Shown in pieces: positions 5,607 through 12,660 of a stretch of DNA of 34,548 nt. The stretch spans positions 1 through 34,548 of the forward strand of contig JAJYKL010000042.1 of NCBI GenBank assembly GCA_021788625.1, in the 5' to 3' direction. Below the pieces are notes generated by a model. The model was not told the DNA's origin and did not search any database. It saw nothing but the letters and a program-made list of their open reading frames with translations. The stretch comes from Chloroflexota bacterium. GTDB lineage: Bacteria > Chloroflexota > Anaerolineae > J036 > Brachytrichaceae. Each line of letters opens with the position of its first letter. Position 1 is the stretch's first letter. Position numbers and translations under genes: made by a program.

Positions 5607-7112
5607 ATGACATATCCTATTTTGTCTCAGCGGGATGCCAGATGGGCTGATCAGCAGTTGGGGTTTGGAACTGAGACGATTGGTTCGGCCGGTTGTCTAT
5701 TTATTAGCCTGTTATCTATGGTGTGTCGGGGAATCCCATTCGTGCCTGAGTACATTGATAGTTTTGTTGCCTGCCTCAAGGACCACGGTAACTATACCCC
5801 AGCCAGCGGCAGCAATCTGGCTAGCTTCGACGTGGCGGCCTGCCGCCCGACCGCGTGGGGGTCGTGCCGCCTTGTGTACGTGTCGGGCTTCTTCGCCGGC
5901 CCCGTCCCGGCGGACGAACTGGCGCGCCTGGTGATGCATGTGCAGTCGGGGAATCCGGCTCTTATGTGTGTTGACGCGAATCTGTCGCAGGCGGGCCTGC
6001 AAGAACACTGGGTGCTCATCACCGCTACGGATGGCGACGAGTGTCTCATCCATGACCCATGGGCGGGCGATGACACGACGCTGGAGCCGCGCTTCGGTGC
6101 GACGATCAGCCAGGCCTGCTATCGTTTCGTACTCTATGATTGCCCGGAAACTCAAGACGCCCCGGCGCCAGTTGTAGCTGCTCCGGCGCCAGTCGTTCCT
6201 CCTGCCCCAGTGACCCCGCCGGCGCCAACACCTGTAATGCCGGCAGCCGGGCTGGGTGTGCATGTGTTGGATAACATCCGCGCGGCGCAGCAGGCCATCG
6301 TGCAGGGCTGCGATGTGCTCACCATCATGAATATGCACCTGGAGGCCAGCCAGTTTGCCGCCGGAGATCCCCGCGCCTGGCAGCCTGGTTGCGGCTATCC
6401 ATTAGTCTTCTACCGCCAATACCACCAGCCTAACGCCTGGTCGCCCCAGGACATGATGAATCAACTGGGTGGCTGCCTCGATCATCACAACAACAACCTG
6501 GTCATCACCGGCTGCAATGAGTGGGACAACTACATCCCCGGCTCCGGAATCACACCCGATGGCATGTCACGTTTCTGCGACTGGACACTGCAATGGATGA
6601 GCCTGATGGAGAAGCGCGGCTTCAGCAATTACGCGGTGATGACGAGCAGTATGGGCACGCCGGATTACACGAACCAGGCGCTCTGTGATGTGATTCATGC
6701 TAAGCTCGCGCCACACTGGAATTCGGGGCGAATCCGCTGGCTGGACATGCACCTGTATTCACCCACACCAGACCATATCTATCATGATGACGAGCTCGTC
6801 TGGTATGAGCGGCGTTGGGAGTTCCTGTTCACCAAGTGCGGCTTTGATCCGCGCGCGCCGGGGCGGATCATCTCAACTGAGTGCGGTCTGGACGAGGGTG
6901 GGGTGGGCGGCTTTCCCGCGCATCACTATACTCGCGACCAGGTGCAAGCCTATTGCCAGCGCTGGCTCACCGTGCAACAAAGGCCGCTCATCATCGATGG
7001 CGTGAGTTATCCGTCCCCATTCCTGGCGGGCACGGTGTTTCAGGCCAGCAACACATCCTGGCAGGGCTATGACGTGAGTAGCTACCTGCCATTGCCGTGG
7101 AGGATGCCGTGA
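5607..7112 (+). CDS. Modular endolysin: C39-like cysteine peptidase + glycoside-hydrolase-like domain
   Basis: 501 residues. The N-terminal domain (1-180) has the papain-like C39 layout: YPILSQRDARW, catalytic-type Cys30 in SAGCLFISLLSM, His134 in EHWVLITA, and Asp150 in HDPW. It would cleave peptide bonds in the cell wall. Residues ~184-212 are an Ala/Pro linker. The C-terminal domain (~215-501) looks like a TIM-barrel glycoside hydrolase, with Glu305 in GCNEWDNY and Glu425 in STECGLDEG as likely acid/base and nucleophile. There is no signal peptide, so release would need the upstream holin. A virion-associated or non-peptidoglycan polysaccharide target is an alternative. Its stop overlaps the ferritin start. 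Confidence 0.75.
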   Translation: MTYPILSQRDARWADQQLGFGTETIGSAGCLFISLLSMVCRGIPFVPEYIDSFVACLKDHGNYTPASGSNLASFDVAACRPTAWGSCRLVYVSGFFAGPVPADELARLVMHVQSGNPALMCVDANLSQAGLQEHWVLITATDGDECLIHDPWAGDDTTLEPRFGATISQACYRFVLYDCPETQDAPAPVVAAPAPVVPPAPVTPPAPTPVMPAAGLGVHVLDNIRAAQQAIVQGCDVLTIMNMHLEASQFAAGDPRAWQPGCGYPLVFYRQYHQPNAWSPQDMMNQLGGCLDHHNNNLVITGCNEWDNYIPGSGITPDGMSRFCDWTLQWMSLMEKRGFSNYAVMTSSMGTPDYTNQALCDVIHAKLAPHWNSGRIRWLDMHLYSPTPDHIYHDDELVWYERRWEFLFTKCGFDPRAPGRIISTECGLDEGGVGGFPAHHYTRDQVQAYCQRWLTVQQRPLIIDGVSYPSPFLAGTVFQASNTSWQGYDVSSYLPLPWRMP

Positions 7113-7600
7113 GCATTCTGCAACCTCAAATAGTCAGCCTGCTCAATGCGCAGGTGGCGCGCGAGCAAAATTCCTTCCAGCAGTACAAAGCCGCTGGCAT
7201 GTGGGCCCGGCGCGCCGGCTACCACTACGCCTACAAATATTTGCATGGTGAGGCCAAGGACGAGCTGCATCATCGTAACCGCATCCTGGCCTACCTCAAC
7301 GATTTCGGCGAGCAGGCGATCCTTCCCAGCACGCCGCCGCCTATGATGCAGTACGGATCTCTCTCTGATTGCTTCGCGGCTATGCTGGACCTGGAGGTGG
7401 ACAACACGCGGGCGCTGACCGAGATCATCATTGCAGCCCGCGACAGCGGCGACGAACTGACCGTACGCTTCATGCACAAGTACATGAAGTGGCAGCGCCA
7501 AGCCTACGACGAGTTGCTGGAAATCCGGCAGCTGTTCGTTGAGTTTGGCTCCGACGCTGCCACGCTCATCGACATCGATGAGCGCATCGGGAAGGTGTGA
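7109..7600 (+). CDS. Phage-encoded ferritin-like diiron protein
   Basis: 163 residues from GTG at 7109 (GTGA overlap with the lysin stop; GGAGG 5 nt upstream). The order of motifs matches non-haem bacterial ferritins: LNAQVAREQNSFQQY with Glu19 as the first ligand, DELHH giving Glu52-x-x-His55, then ILAYLND, then LEVDNTRALTEII with Glu96, then KYMKWQRQ with Gln129. These correspond to the E17/E50/H53/E94/Q127 ferroxidase ligands of E. coli FtnA. The acidic residues at FtnA 126 and 130 are replaced here (Trp and Ala), so the third iron site and one B-site ligand appear lost. Length equals a normal ferritin subunit. It would oxidise and store iron or act as a peroxide-consuming Dps/ferritin-type protein. 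It sits in the late operon. Confidence 0.8.
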   Translation: MSILQPQIVSLLNAQVAREQNSFQQYKAAGMWARRAGYHYAYKYLHGEAKDELHHRNRILAYLNDFGEQAILPSTPPPMMQYGSLSDCFAAMLDLEVDNTRALTEIIIAARDSGDELTVRFMHKYMKWQRQAYDELLEIRQLFVEFGSDAATLIDIDERIGKV

Positions 7601-8193
7601 TGCGGCCCGGAGCCGAGACGGCCTGGCGCAACCGCATCGTTCGCACGGGCGAGCGCCCGGCAATCGAATTTCTGGCCAATCCGTCCAACTGGCGGCTGCA
7701 TTCGCGCGCCCAGCGCGTCGCGCTCGATGCGGTGCTTGGCACCGTGGGCTGGGTGACAGGTGTGATCGTCAACGCCCGCAGCGGCTACGTGATCGACGGT
7801 CATGCTCGCATCGAGGAGGCGCTGAAGCGCGGCGACGATACGCCGGTTCCGTTCATTGAAGTCGATCTGTCCGACGAGGAGGAGAAAATCATTCTGAGCA
7901 CGCTCGATCCATTGAGCGCGATGGCGGAGGCATCGCGCGAGAAGCTGGATGCCCTGCTGCATGATTTGCCGCAAATCGATCCGGAGGTCAGCGCAATGCT
8001 GACCGACGTGGCAAAGAGCATAGGGCTGGAATATGACGGGTCGGGAGAGATGCAAGCGTTGAAAAAGAATGCGCCGGATGAAATACCGGCTCAATGGATC
8101 GTGCTGATCGAGTGCGCGAATGAGCAAGAGCAAAATATCTTGCTTCAGCGGTTCATCGATGAGGGCTTGCAATGCAAAGCGCTCAATTCATAG
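7600..8193 (+). CDS. ParB/Srx-like domain protein
   Basis: 197 residues from ATG at 7600 (TGATG overlap with the ferritin stop). Residues ~20-110 match the ParB N-terminal fold common in phages: NPSNWRLHSRAQ, VGWVTGVIVNARSG, YVIDGHARIEEAL and VPFIEVDLSDEEEKIILSTLDP. The GHARIEEA stretch aligns with the catalytic/CTP-binding GHHR-type motif of the superfamily. In phages such domains often act next to DNA-modifying enzymes as nucleases, NTPases or DNA-binding factors. It overlaps the downstream ABC-ATPase/GNAT gene by 22 nt, so the two probably work together. Confidence 0.75.
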   Translation: MRPGAETAWRNRIVRTGERPAIEFLANPSNWRLHSRAQRVALDAVLGTVGWVTGVIVNARSGYVIDGHARIEEALKRGDDTPVPFIEVDLSDEEEKIILSTLDPLSAMAEASREKLDALLHDLPQIDPEVSAMLTDVAKSIGLEYDGSGEMQALKKNAPDEIPAQWIVLIECANEQEQNILLQRFIDEGLQCKALNS

Positions 8194-9341
8194 CGGATAT
8201 CGCGCGCGAGGTGCCGATTGTCAAGACGCCGCGCCTGCTCCAAATGAACGGCATTTTCGACGTGGCGCCGTCTGAGCGCAGCGTGGAGATGTGGCACATC
8301 GATTTGAATTTGCCCGAAGCGTGGAACGTGGGTCTGATCGTGGGCCCGAGTGGGAGCGGAAAGACAACCATAGCGCGAGAGTTGTTTGGCGCGAGCATGG
8401 TGGGTGCGTGGGACTGGCCGCAGGATAAAAGCGTGTTGGACGGTTTCCCCGTTGACATGAGCATCAAGGAGATCTTGGAATTGCTTTCGTCCGTTGGCTT
8501 CAGCAGCCCGCCGTCCTGGGTGCGCCCATTTCGCGTGCTCAGCAATGGCGAACAATTTCGCGTCAATATGGCTCGCACGCTGGCGGAGATGAAAGATTTG
8601 GCGGTGGTGGACGAATTCACCAGCGTGGTGGACCGTACGGTCGCGCAGATCGGTAGCGCGGCGATTCAAAAGACGGTGCGTCGGCACGGTCAGAAGTTCA
8701 TCGCGGTTTCCTGTCACTATGATATCGCCGAGTGGCTGGAACCGGATTGGATTTATCAGCCGCACGTCAATCAATTGATTGTCGGGAGGTCGCTTCGGCG
8801 ACCCACAATCGAGCTTGAGATCAAGCGGGTGCATTCGAGTGCTTGGCAAATGTTCAGGAAACATCACTATCTAGATACGAATCTCAATATATCTGCGGCG
8901 TGCTTCGTCGCGTTCTGGCAGGACGTACCTGTGGCATTTGCCTCAGTGCTGCCGTTCCCACATCCGATACGTAAGCACATTAAGCGAGAACATCGTACGG
9001 TCTGTTTACCTGATTACCAGGGTGTGGGTATTGGCAATGCGTTGAGTGCGTATCTCGGTTCGATCTGTCGCGGATTAGGATTTTGTTTTATCAGTACCAC
9101 CTCTAATCCCGCGATGATTAAAGTGCGTTCGCAATCAACATTGTGGAAGATGCTGCGAGCGCCCTCGAGAACATCATTTGCTGGCAAGTCCTCCACGATT
9201 GGAGGACTTGCTAAGACGTTGGCGATCGATCGTTTATCCGCAGGATTTGAATACGTCGGCCCCGCGCTGTCGTCGGACGAGGCACGGTGTATATGGGGCG
9301 GCGAGAAACAATCGTCAGGCAAATATGCAAGAGTTGAGTGA
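8172..9341 (+). CDS. ABC-type ATPase fused to a GNAT/Mom-like domain
   Basis: 389 residues. The N-terminal half (~45-205) is a minimal ABC ATPase: Walker A GPSGSGKTT (58-66), signature LSNGE (123-127), Walker B LAVVDEFTS (143-151) and switch His in SCHYD (182). The C-terminal half (~210-389) resembles GNAT acyltransferases, with FRKHHYLDTNLN, a strand pair around VAFASVLPFPHP, and DYQGVGIGNALSAYLG, which looks like the acyl-CoA pyrophosphate loop. There are no transmembrane segments, so it is not a transporter. Mom of phage Mu is a GNAT-fold DNA-modifying enzyme. The ATPase-GNAT fusion next to ParB suggests a DNA-modification role, but the chemistry is not proven from sequence. Confidence 0.7.
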   Translation: MQSAQFIADIAREVPIVKTPRLLQMNGIFDVAPSERSVEMWHIDLNLPEAWNVGLIVGPSGSGKTTIARELFGASMVGAWDWPQDKSVLDGFPVDMSIKEILELLSSVGFSSPPSWVRPFRVLSNGEQFRVNMARTLAEMKDLAVVDEFTSVVDRTVAQIGSAAIQKTVRRHGQKFIAVSCHYDIAEWLEPDWIYQPHVNQLIVGRSLRRPTIELEIKRVHSSAWQMFRKHHYLDTNLNISAACFVAFWQDVPVAFASVLPFPHPIRKHIKREHRTVCLPDYQGVGIGNALSAYLGSICRGLGFCFISTTSNPAMIKVRSQSTLWKMLRAPSRTSFAGKSSTIGGLAKTLAIDRLSAGFEYVGPALSSDEARCIWGGEKQSSGKYARVE

Positions 9342-9348
9342 TTGACCG

Positions 9349-9804
9349 ATGGCGAACAAGACGCAGTACTCGACCGCTGAGATTAAGACCGCGCTTAAAG
9401 CAACGCGCGGGCTGCTCTCGCTGGCCGCCGAAAAGCTGGGTTGCAACTACACTACCGTCTACCGGCGCGTCAAAGAGGTCAAGGATTTGCAGCATATCGT
9501 CCAGCACTATCGGCGACTGCGCTGCGACGTGGCGGAATTGGCGCTGGACAAGGCGCTGGCCAATGGCGAGCCGTGGGCCGTGGCAATGACGCTAAAGACG
9601 CTGGGCAAATCGCGCGGCTATGTGGAGCGCGTGCAGCAGGAGGTGTCCGGTAGAAATGGGAAGGCGATCAAGATCCGAGCCTTCCGCTACGGAGATGCCA
9701 TTGCCGGTATTGCGCCCGGATCAGTGGGCGATCGTCTCGCACCCGGCGCGGATCAAGGTGGTCTGCATGGGACGGCGCTGGGGGAAAACTCTGATGGCGG
9801 GTAG
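9349..9804 (+). CDS. terS: Terminase small subunit (TerS-like)
   Basis: 151 residues, starting 7 nt after the ATPase-GNAT stop. Residues ~8-50 carry a helix-turn-helix (STAEIKTALKATRG, then LAAEKLGCNYTTVYRRV), followed by a helical oligomerisation-type region (LALDKALANGEPWAVAMTLKTLGKSRGY). TerS binds the packaging site and delivers DNA to the large subunit. It overlaps the TerL gene by ~110 nt, an unusually long overlap; its last ~40 residues are compositionally less convincing. Confidence 0.75.
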   Translation: MANKTQYSTAEIKTALKATRGLLSLAAEKLGCNYTTVYRRVKEVKDLQHIVQHYRRLRCDVAELALDKALANGEPWAVAMTLKTLGKSRGYVERVQQEVSGRNGKAIKIRAFRYGDAIAGIAPGSVGDRLAPGADQGGLHGTALGENSDGG

Positions 9805-10888
9805 CGTGGGGCTGGCCTGTGCGAACGACGGGGCGGCGGTAGCGTGGATCGCGCCGACTTACAAGAACAGCCGCCCGCTCTGGCGTTTCGCCGAGCGCAT
9901 GACCGCGCCCGTCGCGCAGGCGTTGCGCATCAACCGGGCGGAGCGCCAGATCGTCTTTCCCGCCACAGACGGGCTGCTGGCGATCTATTCGGCGGACTCG
10001 CCGGACTCTATCCGTGGCGAGGCGTTCGACCTGGTCATCCTGGACGAGGCGGCGCGCATCAGCCAGGAGACCTGGCAGGATGCCATCCAGCCCACGCTGG
10101 CCGATCGCGCTGGGCGAGCCATGCTCATCAGCACGCCCAAGGGGCGCAACTGGTTCTGGCAGGAGTTCCTCCGCGCGCAGGCCGACGGCAAAGAGAGGAC
10201 CGCCTTCACCGCACCCACGTCGGCCAACCCGAATCCAAACATCCGCGTCGCCTTCGAGCGAGCGCGCGAGTTGGTGCCTGAGCGTACCTACCGGCAGGAG
10301 TGGTTGGCCGAATTCGTGGAGGATGGTGGAGGCGTGCTCCGCCGCGTGCGCGAATGCGCCACCGCGCAGGAACAGATCCATCCCGCTGAGGGCCATACCT
10401 ACGTCTTCGGTGTGGACTGGGCGCGCGACAACGATTACACCGTAATCAGCGTGGGCGACTGCGCCCTGCATCAACAGGTGGCACTGGATCGTTTTAGCGG
10501 CATCGGATACGAATTGCAGCTGGGACGCCTGCGCGCACTCTATGATCGCTTTAAGCCTCTCTCCATCGTCGCCGAATATAACAGCATGGGCGGCCCGCTG
10601 GTGGAGCGATTGCAGGGGGAAGGCCTGCCGGTGCAGGGTTTCCTCACCACCAATGCTAGCAAGGCACAGATCATCGAGGGATTGGCGCTCGCCTTCGAGA
10701 AAGGTGAAATCACCATTCTGCCCGATGAGACGCAGATTGCGGAGCTGCAAGCTTATGAACAGGAACGCCTACCCTCATCGCTTATACGATATGGCGCACC
10801 GGAAGGAATGCACGATGACACGGTGATCGCGCTCGCGCTGATGTACTCCGAATTGAATTATTCCGGGTCCTTCGGGAGGGGCATCTGA
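9695..10888 (+). CDS. terL: Terminase large subunit (packaging ATPase-nuclease)
   Basis: 397 residues from ATG at 9695; an earlier ATG at 9620 would add non-protein-like sequence. ATPase motifs: Walker A MGRRWGKT (25-32), adenine/stacking region WIAPTYKNSR (51-60), Walker B LVILDEA (113-119) and motif III ISTPKG (145-150). The RNase-H-fold nuclease has Asp241 in FGVDWARDND, Glu294 in VAEYNSMGG, and Asp374/375 in MHDDTVIAL. It cuts concatemers and pumps DNA into the prohead. It is short but complete. The stop overlaps the portal ATG by 1 nt. Confidence 0.93.
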   Translation: MPLPVLRPDQWAIVSHPARIKVVCMGRRWGKTLMAGSVGLACANDGAAVAWIAPTYKNSRPLWRFAERMTAPVAQALRINRAERQIVFPATDGLLAIYSADSPDSIRGEAFDLVILDEAARISQETWQDAIQPTLADRAGRAMLISTPKGRNWFWQEFLRAQADGKERTAFTAPTSANPNPNIRVAFERARELVPERTYRQEWLAEFVEDGGGVLRRVRECATAQEQIHPAEGHTYVFGVDWARDNDYTVISVGDCALHQQVALDRFSGIGYELQLGRLRALYDRFKPLSIVAEYNSMGGPLVERLQGEGLPVQGFLTTNASKAQIIEGLALAFEKGEITILPDETQIAELQAYEQERLPSSLIRYGAPEGMHDDTVIALALMYSELNYSGSFGRGI

Positions 10889-12297
10889 TGCCGAATATTC
10901 TTGACCGCTTCCAGGATGCCGTCGCACGCCGTGTATTGCGCTCGATGAAGACCGGCTGGAATACGATGCCATCCTGGGAGAACAATGTCCCCGTATACTC
11001 GGACAACAAATACGCCGAGCGCATCCGCAGTGGCTATCGGAAGAACGAACTAATCTACAGTTGCATCCGCTTTAAGTGCTTGTCACAAATGATGAGCCGC
11101 ACCGTAGTGCAGGATGCCGAAGGCACCATCCTGGATACGCATCCGCTCACGCAACTGATGCATCATCCCAACCCGTTCATGTCGGAGTCGGATTTTAAGT
11201 CGCTGACCACCATCATGCTGGACTGCGCAGGCAGGGCCACGTGGGAAAAGGTACGCAATAAGGTGGGACTACCGATCCAACTGTGGCCGCTCAATCCGGA
11301 TTGGTTGCACCCCGTTCGCGATCAGGATGTTTTCATTAAAGGCTACCAGTATAAAGTGCCTGGCGTAGCGCAGACTGCATCCATTGATGTAAATGATGTG
11401 ATTGAAATTAAACTCTGGGATCCGCTGGATTTATATAACGGCCTGGCACCCGTGGCCGTGGCGGGGCGCGTGGGCGATGTGGACAATGCCGCTACGGACT
11501 TTATCCGGTTGTTTTTTCAGAATGGCGGCGCACCACTGGGCGTGCTCAAGACCAAGAGACGCCTGCAGGATACGCAGATCATGGATGCACGGCGCCGCTG
11601 GACGGATCGCTATGGCGGCTGGCAAAACTGGATCGCACCCGCCGTGCTCGATGAAGAACTGGATTATCAAACCATTGGTTCAACCTTCAAGGACATGGGA
11701 TTCGGTGAACTGGATGCCCGCAGCGAAACACGCCTGACCATGGTATTGGGCGTACCGCCGATCCTGGTAGGTGCCAAGGTGGGACTGGATCGCTCGACAT
11801 TTAACAACTCGCATGAGGCTGAGTTGTACGCCTGGAATCACACGATCATCCCGCAAGATATCGTGATCGAGGAGGCCATCGAGCGATCGCTGGTGCCCGA
11901 CTTTGGTGGTAATCTACGGATTAGTCACGACTACTCGCGTGTGCCCGCCATGAAGGAAGACCTGATCGCACTGATTGGCGCAGCAACACAGGCATTCGGC
12001 ACCGGCAACCTCACACGCAACGATTATCGGCAGATGCTCCACTTGCAGCCATGGACCGATGGGGACGTGCGAGTGCTGCTCAACACCCAGACCGAAATAC
12101 CCGTGAGTGATGTTGCGCCAGAGGAGAAAGTGAGTATCCATTTACCCGACACAATATTGATGTCTCACAACGGGCACAAGGCCGCCGCTGCTCCCGATGA
12201 CGCAGCGCGGCGCAGACGTGAGCGTGAGCTTCAGAAAACGATGGAATCCTATTTTGAGGGATGTCTCAAGCGCATCAAGAAGGAGGTGGATTCATGA
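10888..12297 (+). CDS. Portal protein (HK97 type)
   Basis: 469 residues. Typical portal features are YACI-type helix SCIRFKCLSQMMS near 60, HPLTQLMHHPNPFMS (~87-101), WPLNPDWLHPVRD, VNDVIEIKLWDPLDLYNGLAPV, and the C-terminal MVLGVPPILVG loop. It forms the dodecameric DNA-entry ring at one capsid vertex, binding TerL and the connectors. Its last 4 nt overlap the next ATG. The C-terminal ~40 residues are basic and helical (AARRRRERELQKTMESYF). Confidence 0.92.
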   Translation: MPNILDRFQDAVARRVLRSMKTGWNTMPSWENNVPVYSDNKYAERIRSGYRKNELIYSCIRFKCLSQMMSRTVVQDAEGTILDTHPLTQLMHHPNPFMSESDFKSLTTIMLDCAGRATWEKVRNKVGLPIQLWPLNPDWLHPVRDQDVFIKGYQYKVPGVAQTASIDVNDVIEIKLWDPLDLYNGLAPVAVAGRVGDVDNAATDFIRLFFQNGGAPLGVLKTKRRLQDTQIMDARRRWTDRYGGWQNWIAPAVLDEELDYQTIGSTFKDMGFGELDARSETRLTMVLGVPPILVGAKVGLDRSTFNNSHEAELYAWNHTIIPQDIVIEEAIERSLVPDFGGNLRISHDYSRVPAMKEDLIALIGAATQAFGTGNLTRNDYRQMLHLQPWTDGDVRVLLNTQTEIPVSDVAPEEKVSIHLPDTILMSHNGHKAAAAPDDAARRRRERELQKTMESYFEGCLKRIKKEVDS

Positions 12298-12647
12298 TTA
12301 AAGCGACGTTGTTAGTCACGATTGGCAGCGGCGCGGCGCTGAGCAACGCTGTGATCAATGTCAATGATGCCATTGATGGCATCATGATGCCTGCCAGTTG
12401 GACCGCAGCGGACCTGACATTTCAAGTCAGCCTGGATGGGCAAACCTACGGTGAACTTTATGATGTCCCGATCTCGGGGGTAGCCGTATCGAATTACCAG
12501 GTGGTGGCACCGCCGGCCGGTGCGGCCATCCCGCTGGATGTGGAGGTATTCGCAGGGTGGTCGTTCATCAAAGTTCGCTCTGGGACGGCCCTCCTGCCAG
12601 TGGTGCAGGGGGGCAACAGGGCGCTCATTATTTCGTGCATGAGTTAG
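12294..12647 (+). CDS. Virion-associated beta-sandwich-like protein (117 aa)
   Basis: ATG at 12294 with a near-perfect AAGGAGGTGG Shine-Dalgarno. The sequence is beta-rich, with the pattern PASWTAADLTFQVSLDGQTYGELYD and ending in WSFIKVRSGTALLPVVQGG. I have seen this 'predicted structural protein' pattern near phage portals and fibres. There is no catalytic motif. It lies between the portal and the lectin-fold variable protein, so it may anchor that protein to the virion. Function inferred from context only. Confidence 0.6.
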   Translation: MIKATLLVTIGSGAALSNAVINVNDAIDGIMMPASWTAADLTFQVSLDGQTYGELYDVPISGVAVSNYQVVAPPAGAAIPLDVEVFAGWSFIKVRSGTALLPVVQGGNRALIISCMS

Positions 12648-12660
12648 GGAGGCCAGAACC

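Noticed and set aside
9668-10750. 360-residue minus-strand frame opposite TerL
   Set aside because: A codon-bias shadow of the terminase gene, whose motifs are unmistakable on the plus strand.
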